Source: Phoronis australis (Eukaryota; Phoronida; Phoronidae). Taken from it: a stretch of DNA of 64,000 nt. The DNA is taken from assembly GCA_002633005.1 (NCBI GenBank), contig NMRA01000082.1:536576-600575 (forward strand). The letters are read 5' to 3'. Of the stretch, positions 32,001 through 44,587 are shown in pieces (the stretch's first letter is position 1; every line of letters begins with the position of its first letter). The notes below the pieces were generated by a model. It was given only the letters and a program-made list of their open reading frames with translations. It had not been told where the DNA came from and searched no databases. The position numbers were made by a program, and so were the translations under genes.

Positions 32001-35000
32001 CATCAACCAGTAGCATTTTTTTACTGTTTACAAGTGGAGCACTGGGCCTAGCATTGCTTTAACTATTTTGACCAACTGGTGAATGTGTTGAAAACTAGGC
32101 AAATAGCACCAATGAAACCAATAAAGTGTTTGAAAAAATAGTAACTTGGCATTTTCTTTTTGTAAGAATCATATTGCAAGAGAAGGAAGTTTTCATTATA
32201 CTGTGTTAAGATATGCAATGTATCATCATCTAGAACAACTTGATCAGAAAGGTAATAACTTTTCTTATTTTAGTATGTGATACTTCTTCAATTTAACCAA
32301 AGGTACTAAAGTAGCGACAATCTCCTTCCATTTTCGGACAGATTGTACATATTTTGCGCCTCCTGGTGGGTATTTTTAACACTTTCGAGTCTAATTTTGG
32401 TGTCCGTTTTTCTATCAGCCAAACTAATTGGAGGTTTGTTTTGAAAATTAGCAGATGTGTTTCCAGTGAGAAGGCCGGGGCTCAGTGACATTGATACTCA
32501 GACGGGTTCTTCTACTTTAATGCCTCCTAGTGGCGTTTGTTTTTCATCTACGGTTCTGCCTCCTTCCTAATCTTTCGTAGGATTTTTTGAAATTTAGCGG
32601 ACGTGTTCCTACGGTACTGACAACATTTTATGACGTGTTTCAGCCTCCTTCGACTACAGCTGTGCCCCATGGCAGTTTTAGATGTTCATGTCTGCCTCTT
32701 ATGTTCGAAGTTCATCGATGAATTTTCGTGATATTTGGCGAATAGCTTTCTATTAAAAATGGCGACAGTCTTCCATTTTTCTAAGGATTTGATGTATTCT
32801 TGAACAACTTATTGGCTTTTCTATTTTTTCGAGTCCGTCTATTTTTGTACCTCTTAAGAAGACTTTTATTTGAGGACGAATATGACAGCTGTGACGCCTC
32901 CTCATGGCGACGTTTGTTTTTTTTTACTTCCTCGGTTGAATCTCCTTACTCCTTTGAAAGATCTTTGCGAATTTAAAAAAATCAACTTCATATCATAAAT
33001 GTGACTTTGGCTACCTTTGAATTTTGGGCTGTTCTAACTACTGCTGAGCCCCCTAGATTCTATTTTAGTTTTTACGTTTGCATCTGTATCTTTAGAGTCC
33101 TTTGACAGTTTTTATTGAAAAATAGTAAACAAGATTTTGTTACGACGGCGATATCATTCCTCCAATTTTGAGATAGATTTGCATATCCTGTATGACCCAG
33201 TGTCTCTTTTTGACACTAATACATGTAACCACTGCTAGAAGCACACGGTTTGCGTTGCTGTCGTGGCCGCATTTCTGCGTTGTTCCACCTCAATGACTTT
33301 TTGCAACACCTGTTAATTGCACGTGCAATGTTGTCTTTTTAAAATCTTTAGATCTTGCTTTGAAACAGTTTTTGGTCGAATTATGTTTTAACGGACTCGT
33401 GATCAGCAGCTTGTGACAGTGCAATGCTTGACGGTAAGTTTCGTGAAGATAAATGATCTTGAGTTTTGACGAGTTCATTACGTAATTGTAGTGACCTGCA
33501 TGGTGACTGCGTAAATGAGGAGCTGCCAACTGTTTTGATTAAAATTTGCTTTTAATTATTTCGTGCTAAATTGTAAAGAAATTTAGATCATGGGTAGAAG
33601 GACTTCTCACTTGGGATGGCGTAGTATTTGTGTTTATAGCGAAAAACATTTTGGGCGGGAGATGAAAGTAGTTCTTTATCCTCGTCGCCAATATTGTTAT
33701 GCAGACAGTAACGCGGCGATTTGATATAACACATATATTGGTTGATGAAGAGATGGTAACTACATATAATATTGGAATACTAACAAATAGATCCATGTAA
33801 TACAGTTAGCGAGTCTTTTACCACTCTGAGTGGAGAGTTCAGATGAGTCGCATAATCAATCAACACATGGTTTTAATGATGTGTGGTCGGCACACTAGTA
33901 CAGCAGACGATAATCAACGCTAAGCTTCGCCCACGTGACAGCCATATTTGTTTGGGTCGTCTGTCGTGCTCCGCAAGTTCGCAAAAATGATTAAAATTAC
34001 GCTATAAACAAACAGGTATGTCACATTTTCTAAACATGAAGTAAATATCAGCTTTATTTCTAGTACATCAACAAAAATTAGAACAGAATGACCGCGCATT
34101 CTGAACGAATTTTGACCTCAAGTAGCAATCGAAGCCCGCTTAACTTCAAAGCCGTTTTTCTAGGCTCGTGATTTCACGTTAGTGACAAGATTCTCGGGCC
34201 TATTTTTCCGCAACACGTGGGTCAATTTTTACGAAATTTGTAAATTTGAAATCATCTAGGACTGAGGCAAAATCGCGTGCCAGGGTTTTTTGATACATGG
34301 ACCAGATTTTTGGTTATTAGACGGAAAGTGACCAAATGACAGAAAGTAGCGTGCTTGCCCCAACTCACACGCAAAAAAGCCACAAAATCAAGATGATAAT
34401 GATTTTGTACATATATTTGGTATGTATAAGTAGAATATTGCGTAAGGAAACAGTTGATGATAATCTCTGTGCATTTTGAAAAAAAATTCGAGGTAAAATT
34501 GGATTTTTTGTAAAATAAAAAATACGATTTTTAAAAAAACGAACTGCAATAAAAACTTTTTTCCCCATTTTTGTCACTTTCAGAGTCATTTCTAACTAGT
34601 TAAAACCCCTTTATACTTACTTTAGATAGGAGCCTGGAGATTTGACCAGTGTATACACCCCCCTTAATAATCGTTGATTTGACCAGTGTATACACCTACC
34701 CTAAAGGTACTTTTCCCTTTACATTTACAAATTTAGAACAAAGGATGAGCTTTTGTCAGTCGAAGATGTCAATGAATATGATATAAACGTTTCGTAAATT
34801 TCAGACCTGCTTGTGTGAGCTAGATTCTTTTTAAATGTGGGCGGGTTTCCACGGAAACCTCATTACACTCGCTGGTTTAGTATAAACATAAATTACAAAA
34901 TTATAAAATAATAATTTTGACCAGACTTACGTAGAGCTGTTATTTACTTACCTCTTCAAAAATCATTACTTGGCTATGGACCCGATCAATGTTGATCCAT

Positions 35001-35520
35001 CTCAACTCCCCAAGAGCGAACAAAGCGTAACCGTTGTCAAAGAGCACCGATTAATCCAAAAATAATTTTGTAAAAATTTATCGCGCTAAATTACCCAGGT
35101 GGTTAATTGAGTCTCAAAAATCCAAGACTAACAAAATTCTTCAACATGCGATGGGACAACTCATTTTTATCGGTATTTAGAGGTTCAAAAGCTTATGATA
35201 CTGGTGGCGGATACGGCCTCGGGTTCGGAACCGGGTTCGGGTTCCCAACAAAATGTTACTCTACGCACGTTGAACCGTTAAGCGATATTTAGTTTTGAAA
35301 TAATTAATCACTGGACTAAATTTATTTTTGTTTTTTGCAAAAAAGGAATAGGAAACACCAGTTTTGGGAATGCGAGATTGTCATTGTAGTGTGGGAACAA
35401 CACTTTCTATGGATTAAATGTTATTGGTAGATAAAATAGTCTATGAAAGATAGTCTGGTTGGTTTTGTTACTCACTCATTCAAAAATATCAATTTTATTT
35501 TCGGATTGTTACTTTTTAGT
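32001..35520. other. No gene supported
   Basis: AT-rich. The word GCCTCCT followed by a/gTGGCG recurs at 32357, 32522 and 32897 in an irregular series spanning 32330-33150, and the phrase GACCAGTGTATACACC occurs twice at 34643 and 34680. A GGTTCGG-rich stretch at 35218-35245 is simple sequence. No domain-bearing frame. Confidence 0.35.
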
Positions 35521-35542
35521 AGGCGCAACGGAGGAGGTAGTG

Positions 35543-35606
35543 TGACCTAGTGTGATGGTGCCCGCCTTCTTTACTCGAGGTCGTGGGTTCGAGTCCCACT
35601 AGGCCA
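35543..35606 (+). repeat. tRNA-derived SINE head
   Basis: The 3' half is a perfect T-arm (GTGGG-TTCGAGT-CCCAC) containing the RNA polymerase III B box GGTTCGAGTCC. The ends TGACCTA and TAGGCCA pair with one mismatch as an acceptor stem. The 5' half has an A-box-like TAGTGTGATGG. The total of 64 nt is about 8 short of a tRNA and no proper anticodon arm forms. I read it as a SINE promoter region, with the SINE tail perhaps running to about 35690. Confidence 0.6.
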
Positions 35607-35717
35607 CACTGCTGGACCCTTGAGTCAGGTTTCTAGCTCCTCAGCTCGGTTTCAACTAATAAAAAAGCACAAAAATATTTCCAGGTGATTAGTGCAATGG
35701 GCCCACATGCGCGGCCT

Positions 35718-35752
35718 GCGCACGTCTGGTACAACGTGTACCAGACGTGCGC
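35718..35752. repeat. Perfect 16-bp hairpin with a 3-nt loop
   Basis: Left arm GCGCACGTCTGGTACA, loop ACG, and right arm its exact reverse complement. It lies about 110 bp after the tRNA-like SINE head, just before a T run, so it might be the 3' part of that SINE. The layout is like the hairpin at 15629-15689. Confidence 0.95.
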
Positions 35753-37679
35753 CTGCCATTATTTTTTTTTATTTAATAGAAGTAACGGAACTGAGCCTAT
35801 TTTACATGTTTAAAATCATATTTTTGATCACTGTGCTATAAATAGGAATTTATGCTAACAGAATTTATGTATTAAAAACACATGTATGTGGGACGAAGTA
35901 ACTTTATTAATAAATCTTAATAGAATAAACTCTCATTGTATTGTAAATATTTTGTGCATAATAAGTTCTTGAAATAATGAGTCCAAAAACAATCCCTGAA
36001 ACATAATGAATCAATGACTCCTTAAAATATGACAAATGAAAAAAATCCTTGTCAGTACTGTCGTGACTGTGGAATGAGTTTCTACTTGTCATAGGCAAAA
36101 ATTTTGTTTTCAGATGAGGTGGGCCATAGTGCAATTATGAAGAATGGCACTTTCATGGTAAAAATATTACATTGTCCTCTATTTACAGATATATCGGTGT
36201 ATGTTTTATCTCCAAACTTGTGTGGTCACGGGCTAACGAGATACTGGCAACCCAAACAAAAAGCAGTTTTAATGATTGCAATGGCTTCGACCGCAAATAA
36301 ATGACGAAAATTTTGATGCTTTAAAATCTAACAAATTCGTGAACATGCTGAAATATCAAAGATCAACAGTTCGGTAAAATGTACCACTTATCAAAAATCT
36401 TGCAACCAGCGCAGCTACTGTAAATTTCCGAAACACAATATAAACAAACGCAACGTTTCACTCTTTCAGAGGAGCATCATCAGACAAAAGAGACAAAATG
36501 TCAAAGAACTGACAGCAAAAAGTCACAGAGGTCAACATGGCGAACAAGAATCGAGTAAACAATGAACAAATTAGGAAAGAACAACAACTCAGTGTGCAAG
36601 AGACACATTTTTCTCTTTTGATTTCTGAGACAACTTTGCTGTGTAGCTTTTTTATTGATTAATCTTCCATGGCAAAATGTGTACAAATTTGAAAAGCTGC
36701 TAAGTGCATAAAAGTTGTTTTACCACATAAATAAGAAAGAGTGGAAAAATTTTAATATTTGACGTGATTGGTTCCTTTACATGTAAATGTACTTGAATTT
36801 CTTTGCTATAGCTGCAGTTTTCAGTTATTTGATTAGTCATTTTAATTGGTGCAGTAATTTGTTTTACTCCATGTCTGTTATATTTTCTGCTTTATAACAT
36901 AGCCACACATTAAATTCCCATTTTGTGATGAAGTTACTGTGTAATAGACATATTAGAAAGCTTAACTTGTCGTTTGACCTGGTTTTTTCTTATTTGAATT
37001 TTAAGTGAATTTAAACCAAATACTTTAAAAATATGATAAATCCCACCAATTTATCAGACAACAGGATTTTTTTGCACTTTTCATATACAATAAATGACTT
37101 GAAAATTTAATGTTTTAGCACAAAAAGAGATGCAGGAGTATTGCAGCCCCTAGATAGCCTGCCGGGGCTACTTGTTGCCACGGTTTAACAAGCCTTACCC
37201 TCCCGTTCACTTTGACCTACGTGGCACGTACATTGACTTGTTTACTCTAACAAGGTGGTGGACAAAACTGAGGACTAAAAATACTCAGTCGACTCATCAC
37301 TTCACAAAAGCTGAGATTGTAAAATGAGCTGATTAGTGGACAACCTGAACGTCTCGGACATCCTGATTCAGTTGTCTAATGTTGACATACCTGTCACGTA
37401 AAATCTTTACTAAGTGAGGAATCCAATGCATAATAATCATCAGAGATCGCAGATAACTCCAGCGCTCAAACTTATTTCCAATATATTAAAACGTCACAGC
37501 GGTAATAGCCAACTCGATGTCCCTAAGCTGTACTAAGACTTTTCAACAGAGTACAACCAATTCCTTCGAGTCGCTCTCCATTTTGAACTTCCTAGGTGTG
37601 CGTGAACTTAGAATTTTGCTTAATTTCAAGATCGCGTATGCGTGACCTTGGAATTAAATATCAGTTAAAGCAATCAGTT
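35753..37679. other. No gene supported
   Basis: Short open frames at 36104-36304, 35907-36134 and 36501-36686 lack domains. The words CAGTCGACTCATCACTTCACAAAAGC near 37287 loosely echo 1016-1045 (GACGACTCATAACTTGACGAAAGC), another sign of dispersed repeats. Confidence 0.35.
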
Positions 37680-38079
37680 CCCGGTCTCCAATCTTTTTAC
37701 TCGAAATGGAACTCGAAATTAGGTTTGGCATTTTTTATTCTACTTTTGGGCGAACTCAAGATAAGTGTTTATTATTATTCTATGCTCGAGTACACAACAA
37801 CTTACGTAGATAATTTATTGCCCTTAGTTCACAGTTTGTAAACCCAATATTAAAGCAATTAGTTCGAGTTTGAATTTGAAATTTCGAGTTTTTACTCGAG
37901 TTTGTAGCACGAATGTAAGGCCCTTCAAGGGCAAACTTGAACTAGAAACTCTTATGCATAAACTTTAATGTATTCGAGCACAGTCTGATAACCAATTATC
38001 TTAAGTTCGCACAAAAGGAGCATAGAAATTGCCAAAAATAGTTTCGAGTTCGTTTCGAGTACAAAGATTAGAGACCGGG
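37680..38079. repeat. Fold-back element with ~120-bp inverted arms
   Basis: It starts CCCGGTCTCCAATCTTT and ends with the complement of CCCGGTCTCTAATCTTT. The arms keep matching inward: TACTCGAAA, ACTCGAAA, TTTGGCA, CTTTTG-GCGAACT-AAGATAA, CTATGCTCGAGTAC versus CTGTGCTCGAATAC. The centre holds a GAGTTTGAATTTG stretch. About 400 bp, noncoding; a MITE or fold-back type element. Confidence 0.8.
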
Positions 38080-39013
38080 CCCAGGTGCAATTTGTTGTTC
38101 ACTCTAGAGAAATTTTGTAATTATTGACCCCACAATGATCCACTCTCTTCTGCACTGGAATTTGTGTCACGGAATCGTAGGAATCCGTGGATGGTTAATG
38201 AACTATTGCTTGGTGAATAAGATCGCCAATAGTTGAAATAAACCAATGCAGACTGGTTAAGATTGATAGTTTTGATTAACCTGTATTTTGGTCTATTGCA
38301 ACGTGAACCCAATTATTTGAGTAAACTTGCAGAGTTTTGACGGGTATTCCAATACGCGTCCTGAAATAAAGCATAATTCTATGTTCAAGCATCCGACAGG
38401 ATTCGACAACACAGTTTTCCTCAGGAGCAGAATTTCAATTATTTCAATTGACACTTCGTCGGCCAACTATTTTTACATGTGGAGTACATTTAGACAAAAA
38501 TTAAACTAAAAATCTGTTTTAAATTCAGTTTACATTAAAATAATGTAACGCCATGTTCAAAGACCATTGTTTGGGTTTAGGTTCCGTATAAAAGTGTTTG
38601 CGTAAAGATCCGTTTCATGAAGTTTTTTAAAAATGAAGCGGAAATAGTATCTTTAAAAGAAAATAAAGTAAATAATGTTTTTAAATATAATGTAAGTGAA
38701 TATTAATTCACTTTTAACTTGTTTACCTATAGATTCTAATATATAATATGTCGTTTATACCGACGTAACTTCACGTGATCCTTAAAGTCAGTTACGTGCC
38801 TCCATAAGCGACAGGCAGTTAAAGTTGCGAAGTTACATTGTACGCTTCGTCGTTTTATAACCGGTCATGAACTTAAATAGATCGGAGCCGCTCATTCTCT
38901 TCTAAGCTAGGAAATAGTCAAAGGCAAATTTCTGGCGCGGACGCCATTGCGCATGTTCGAGTTAAGCTTCCGCTCAAAACAACAATCTTGGGTTCTTAGA
39001 CGTTTACAAATGG

Positions 39014-39140
39014 GTCGAGTTCAAGAAAGCTAGCGTTCACTGGAAATACAAGATCTCGCGACGTATTGCCGTATATTTTCAACGACAGCACGTGTTTTGG
39101 GGTAAATTTGTATCGTCGCGAGACAGTAGTTGAACTCGAC
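39014..39140. repeat. MITE-like element related to the one at 846-986
   Basis: The ends GTCGAGTTCAA and TTGAACTCGAC are exact inverted repeats. The interior (AAGATCTCGCGACGTATTGCC, GTATATTTTCAACGACAGCACGTG) aligns with the interior of the 846-986 element, but the ends differ. Confidence 0.55.
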
Positions 39141-41500
39141 GGAACCAGACTTGGCAATGGCACTATCTAGCTTTGTTTCATTTTACCAATTATTAGGTCC
39201 ACTTTACATACTAAAAATATAAGTGACGTCTACCTATTGAATCTGACCAGTCGGACAAAAATCGCGATCTTTATTTATTGCAAGTTAACGTTACCACGTC
39301 ATCAGTATGGACAGCCAACAAAATACGCACGGCGTCGCAATGCCTTTCAGGTTCTCTAAGTGTGCACGTGAAACGCCGTTAATGACTTGCAGCCACTTAT
39401 GAACAAGCGTCTCTCAGTCTCATGCTCATGAGAAATTCGATGGAGATACATGTACAAGGTAGGTTAGTGATTCTCGCGAGCATGATACTTTATGTGCATG
39501 AAATAGAATTTCTTGAATTTAACAACTTGAAGTTAGTCACTTGTTTAAAAACACAGAAAATGTCCAATCCTTCTTTACTCGATCATCAGTGAGTAATTAA
39601 GACACAAGATGGGTTGATATTTATAATACTTGCATACCTTAGCGTGATTGTACCCGTTTTCAACTCACTTTTACCTTACATGTATTTTCTCAGGTTATTT
39701 CTGGAAAGGGTTACTCAATATGATAAAACATATTTTCCTAGGCTTCGGCAAAGGAAGATACAAATGAACTAGAGAGTAAACTTTTACAAGCCATAGAAGG
39801 CAATCCACTTGGCTCACGAAAGTGTGCACCCACGAGCGACCTTCATACCCCAACATTTCCGAAAGCACCTTTACAGAACTACCAGTGACTCCTGTCAGTG
39901 CCAATTTATTTATGTTTCTTCTTCAAGTTTGCCAAGTGTCAGTCGTCTGCATGCGCGCACCCAAGGGGGGGAGAGGGGGGAGGAGGTAGAGGGGCTCGAG
40001 CTAGCCCCCCATTTGGCGAAGTGGGCAAAAAGGTCCGCCCCTGAGAGACAAAAAGTTCGAGAAAATGGGACAAAAGTCCGCACTTGACAGTGGTGCTCCC
40101 GTTTTGTTTAGTCCGTCTGCTGATTTGTTAGCAAAAGGTCCACGACGTCAAGAATTCGAGCCCCCCATATTAAAGGCTGGGTCTGCTTCCTCTGTTACTC
40201 CAACTTGTTCATCAGTGCCGGGTTAAGGGGCTTGCGGGACCCTAAGCTATCAAAAGTCCGGGGGGCAATTACTAATCTTAAGTAACTTATGAAGACCTAT
40301 ATGGCCAAGCTTTTATAACTTAAATAGCAAACAGGATAAACTAATCGATTAGATAGATGGAATACCCAATTTATTCCTGCCGGAAAAGTTGTCGCTGTAA
40401 ACTTGTGAGCATTTATACGAATGTACAAAAATAGCTTTTGTGCATTGAACGAGACACAACAGTTTCTTTGCTCCTCTTAGGTTTTGCGAAGTTCATCTCG
40501 ATTTTTCCACGAAAAACTTCAACTCTATCTTCGTAATGAAAACTTCTTAACTCGTCCTTTTCCACGCATATAATAGCTAATGTTCATAATTTTCCTTGCG
40601 ATACCTTTGATCGCAGTGCAGTTTTAATTCTTTTAAATCGTGACATTTCTCCAAAGCAAATATTCATCATGATACTCAAAGACATTTTCAACACAGATTC
40701 TCGTTTCTGTAACTTTTGCGCGGGGTCCTAAGCTGCAGCTTAGTATAGCTTAACAGATATTCCGATAATGCGCTCACGTGATTTAGTAAAGAAACTTATG
40801 GCGGACACGTAGTGCAAGGTGTTGTCACAGGTACCTGGAATTTCCGTAAATAAGCCAATAGGCGTGTATTCGGAAAATTGAAATTTTCAGGCGTTTTAGT
40901 AACACAAAAAAAAACGCCCTCACGTATAGTTCGCCAACACCTTGTTCACATTTTTAAATGATAAATGCTCCATAAAACGAAATTTGTGACAAAAAGCTCA
41001 CCGGGAATGGGCCTTTAAGAAGAAATTTTGCGAATAAACACCCCACTATCTAGGCATTTTACGCTAGAAAATGTAGCTCCAAATAAACGCCCGTGGGCGT
41101 TCATTCGGCATAATTTTCCGAATAAACGCCCCTTAGAATTTCATCAGGTGAACGTATCTGCGGAAAACCCAGGTAAGACAGTTGGTACTTTTTATTCAAC
41201 GAAAATCCCAAGGGTATCGAGCATTAGTACATTCATGCTACATGCTGATTATGACTTCTCCCCTTCGTTTGCCTCACCCATGTGCTCTGTCACTTTTTAA
41301 TACTACAGTTCTTGTACTCTCAATTCCCTTTCCACCAGGTTTTGAGAATTTAGATTTCTATAAACCCGCCATTCGTTAGAAAGTAACTTGATTTGGACCA
41401 CTTAGTGCTGTAAAGTTGGTCTCCCCTTGTCCATTTCGCAGATGAGATGTACATGTATCTGAGCTTGGAATTAAACAGCACTTCATCTCAATCATTTTCG
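39141..41500. other. Intergenic, repeat-rich
   Basis: It holds a G-rich repeat part at 39960-40040 (with a CGCCCCTGA end word), a CAGTGCCGGGTTAAGG start at 40215 with GGACCCTAAGCT, whose complement-like GGGTCCTAAGCTGCAGCTTAG lies at 40723-40745, and a cluster of AATAAACGCCC words at 41035-41125. No gene supported. Confidence 0.4.
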
Positions 41501-41519
41501 CATTGCTATTACCGTTACA

Positions 41520-41720
41520 ATTACTAGTATTGGTATCACTATAATGATAATAACAATAATATTATAGGTATCACTATAATGACAATAACAATAATAATAA
41601 TTATTATTATCAAAATTGCTATTATTATTATTGTTGTTATCGTCATTATCATTGTAAGTATCATTATTTATTGTTACCATTGGTATTACTGTATATTACT
41701 ATTATTATTATTATTATTTG

Positions 41721-41785
<65 letters not shown>

Positions 41786-41990
41786 GGGCAATAACAACAA
41801 CATTAATAATAAAAGTAAAAAGACTAATAATAATAATTAATATTATTTTGAGCTATATATTATTATTATTATTATTATCATTATCATAATTATAATTACT
41901 ATTTTGAGCGCTATACTGTCATTGCCATTACCATTATCATTATTATCAATATTAATATTATATTATTAATATTAGTAGTAGTTATATTAC
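41520..41990. repeat. ATT/TAA microsatellite region
   Basis: Long runs of TAA and ATT units, the longest at 41724-41787, with imperfect inverted halves. It produces a spurious isoleucine-rich open frame. It lies about 120 bp upstream of the signal-peptide exon of the mosaic gene. Confidence 0.95.
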
Positions 41991-42110
41991 TGGTAGTGGT
42001 TGTGGAAGTAGCAAGACAGATAGTAGCAGTATCAGCAGTAGAAGTTTCTTTTTGATTCAATTAGTCATCAAATGAAACCCCAGTCTTACGGAATTGACAT
42101 TGTCTTATAG

Positions 42111-42201
42111 ATGTGTGAGCAGACGGAGAATCGTTCTTTGACTCGATGGCATACTCTCATAGTTTTCTTCTTGTCGTTGACAACGTCTCACGTGGACGCA
42201 G
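42111..42201 (+). CDS. Mosaic gene exon 1: signal peptide
   Basis: The ATG at 42111 opens MCEQTENRSLTRWHTLIVFF, then LSLTTSHVDA. A short charged start, a hydrophobic core (LIVFFLSL) and a small-residue cleavage site (after VDA) make a good signal peptide. The donor GTAATA is at 42202, phase 1. The sequence just before the ATG ends in TATAG, so an upstream noncoding exon joined there is possible. Confidence 0.7.
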
Positions 42202-43305
42202 GTAATACCAACGTAGTGAAATGAACTTGAACGTGTTTTGAAAGAAAGTTGATAATTGAAACAACGTAGCTAACTGTATTTTAGATATCTGTCACGAACT
42301 CGCATGGTATTTGAAGACTTCAAATCACTTAAAGCTCCTATTCACGTCTACCTCAATTTACCTCCCCATCCCCCTATCTGCTCCTCGATCTCACCTTTCC
42401 TCGGTCGTGTGACCGGTTGGACGTAGCAGTCTCAAATAAGGATTTAACTAAGTTACCTAAATCTTTTGTGTATTTATGCCTTTTTTACTTCCAGACGTAT
42501 CACTTTAAATTCGTATATTTCATCATTATTATGAGGTCCTTTTTGGTCAGGGACAATGTCTAATATTAACTAAAAGCCTAGCACCGAGTTCAGTGAAAAT
42601 AAACAGGCAATTGATCCTTAAGTTAGGGGCGTTGCATGAAAAGATCCCTATTTATTTTCGATAGTGTTGAGAATGTAACGTAGAGTTCACTCTCGATTTG
42701 TTTCAAAGCCATCCCTTACATAGTAAAGAAACCAAAAGTGCACCAGAAATGACAATCCTTTCCTCAAATATGCATTAAATTTAGGGAACTCAGCTGAGTC
42801 CCTGTTTGGGACTGTTCCATGCAACTGGGCGCTTCCTTAAGTTCTCCTCTATATTGACCTTTTCGGAATTCTAAAGCTAAGGGTTAACTGTTGCCTTCAC
42901 TACGCCACACCATATAGTGCTCAAAATAGATGAACCTCACTTAAAAGGATACTAAACCCCGTTGTGACCTATTGAAGGCCACTAAAACGACTTTTTTATC
43001 CAGTTCTCTGAAACAAAATAATGCTCCAACTCTGGACAACCATTGGAAATTTTGAGGAAAATTGTAATTTAATACTCCTTTCTAAGTCTGCTAAATGGGC
43101 AAGCAGGACCCACGGTCTTAGTGAATTACTCGGCAAATATGGAAAACAACCAGCAATTAACTATCATAATGTCCAATTTGTGGAAAATGTGGTCTAAATT
43201 AACAAGTTCAGTGTTAATCAGTACTGTAACTGGATTAAATAAAGAGTGAGTAATTATTTCTTGTCTGCAGGCAGTCTAACAGCTAACGAATAACGTGATT
43301 TTCAG
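42202..43305. other. Intron 1, with a MITE
   Basis: Apart from the MITE at 42627-42830 nothing is recognisable. A pyrimidine-poor acceptor ends GATTTTCAG at 43305. Confidence 0.5.
42627..42830 (-). repeat. MITE with CCGGTTGCATGAAA ends, copy 2
   Basis: Inverted copy of the element at 21229-21440. The left end is GCGTTGCATGAAAAGATCCC and the right end is the complement of GCCCAGTTGCATGGAACAGT. The interior includes ACGTAGAGTTCACTCTCGATTTG, complementary to the matching part of copy 1. It lies in intron 1. Confidence 0.7.
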
Positions 43306-43458
43306 TTTGCTCCGGCGGTACATTTGGAATTTCCTGTAGGGGCAATTGTCACTGTAAAACTACGCTGGGATTTAACATGGGATGCAATCCTTACACTGGA
43401 AAGTGCTTCAGGCCTGGTTGTGAACAGGATTATTTCGGGGCCATTTGCCAGATAAAGC
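43306..43458 (+). CDS. Mosaic gene exon 2: 8-Cys EGF-like domain
   Basis: One complete domain with eight cysteines: VCSGGTFGISC, RGNCHC, MGCNPYTGKCF, RPGC and DYFGAIC. The spacing and the GxxFGxxC turn are those of laminin-type/MEGF-like EGF repeats. Phase 1 at both ends (donor GTGAGT at 43459), so the exon can be shuffled freely. Confidence 0.85.
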
Positions 43459-43902
43459 GTGAGTCATTCGCTTACCCTTGAAACTTGGTTCCCGTAAGTG
43501 ACGCAGGTATTTGTTGAACCGAATAAATCTTCAAAATGTTTTTCTGGATGCACCACATTAAATGTAATATGAAGGCACCTCATGCCAAAATCAAGGCCAT
43601 CTGAGGTTACAAAATGGTGATAACATGTTCCGTTCTCAGCTTAGATATGACTTCTGGGGCTTGAGAGTTGAGACGAAATACCGTTCGTTGTTGCTAGAGA
43701 CCATGGCTGCAGGGCGCAAATAGATCTGCCAAGAGAAGCTAGCTTGCTTTACACCGTCACGAGCAATGGTGAACTACAGGGTGTCCACGAATTTATCATA
43801 CCGACTAAATTAATTCTAACTTTCTTGTTTTTTGAACTTTTTGACTTCCTTTGTCAAACTTAAGGCGCTTGAGAAGTTAAGAAACACAGCCACCTATCAA
43901 GA

Positions 43903-44587
43903 ATGCCATTCACCAAAGAAGAGAAAATTTTCTGGGTAGTTATAAAAACTGACAAAACCTCTTTCAAATATGCCATCGCTCAGTTTTTCCAAAAATATGA
44001 TCGTAACATATACCTCACAAAATGCAGATTAATCGCTGGGTAAAGGAGCGTGAGACTGCAGGGACAATAGATCATATGAGAGAGAAATCTCGGAGCACAG
44101 TAGGCAGAAAACTCACTGTAAGATCTTCAGAAAACATTGCTTGAGTACAAGACGGTCAGTGAGTCGTAGTCCCAAGAAATCTCTCCGTTCACATAGAAAC
44201 GCTAAATGGAGGTTCTCCTTGAGTTTCGGGAAGAATTTGGAAGAGGTGCAAATATGGTGAAGAGGAATATACAGTGGTTCCGGCAGGATAGTACCACCCT
44301 TCATACATCCACTCTGGACTGGTTGAACAGCATGTTCCTTGGTCTTCTCCTCAACCATAGGCGCTGCATTCCCTTGATCTGAACCAGCAAATCTTTACTC
44401 ATGGGGATATCTGACGGACAAGGTATACAGTGACAACCCCAGGACCATTTCAGATCTCAAGGAATCAAACACCAAAGAAATTTAAACTATATCAACTGAG
44501 GAGTGCTGCAGGGTCATGAATCCCTTTGGTCGGATAATCCAAGTGTGTCTCCAGCCGAACGGCTCCAATCTGGAGCATATTATCTAA
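43903..44587 (+). pseudogene. Tc1/mariner-superfamily transposase remnant
   Basis: The frame starts MPFTKEEKIFWVVIKTDKTS. After a frameshift near 44025 it reads INRWVKERETAGTIDHM and RKLTVRSSENIAVQDAV, the helix-turn-helix region with its typical GR-like and SENI words. Most of the catalytic middle is gone. The end reads WGYLTDKVYSDNPRTISDLK, then a TAA, then STEECCRVMNPFGRIIQVCL and NLEHII. The WGYLKDxVYxxNPxTIxDLKxxI signature marks the end of the DDE domain in mariner-like transposases. It is in the same orientation as the host gene, inside intron 2. Confidence 0.8.

Noticed and set aside
35543-35606. Functional tRNA gene
   Set aside because: Only 64 nt, no anticodon arm and a mismatch in the acceptor stem; a SINE head fits better.
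41671-41889. Isoleucine-rich open frame
   Set aside because: Product of the TAA/ATT microsatellite.
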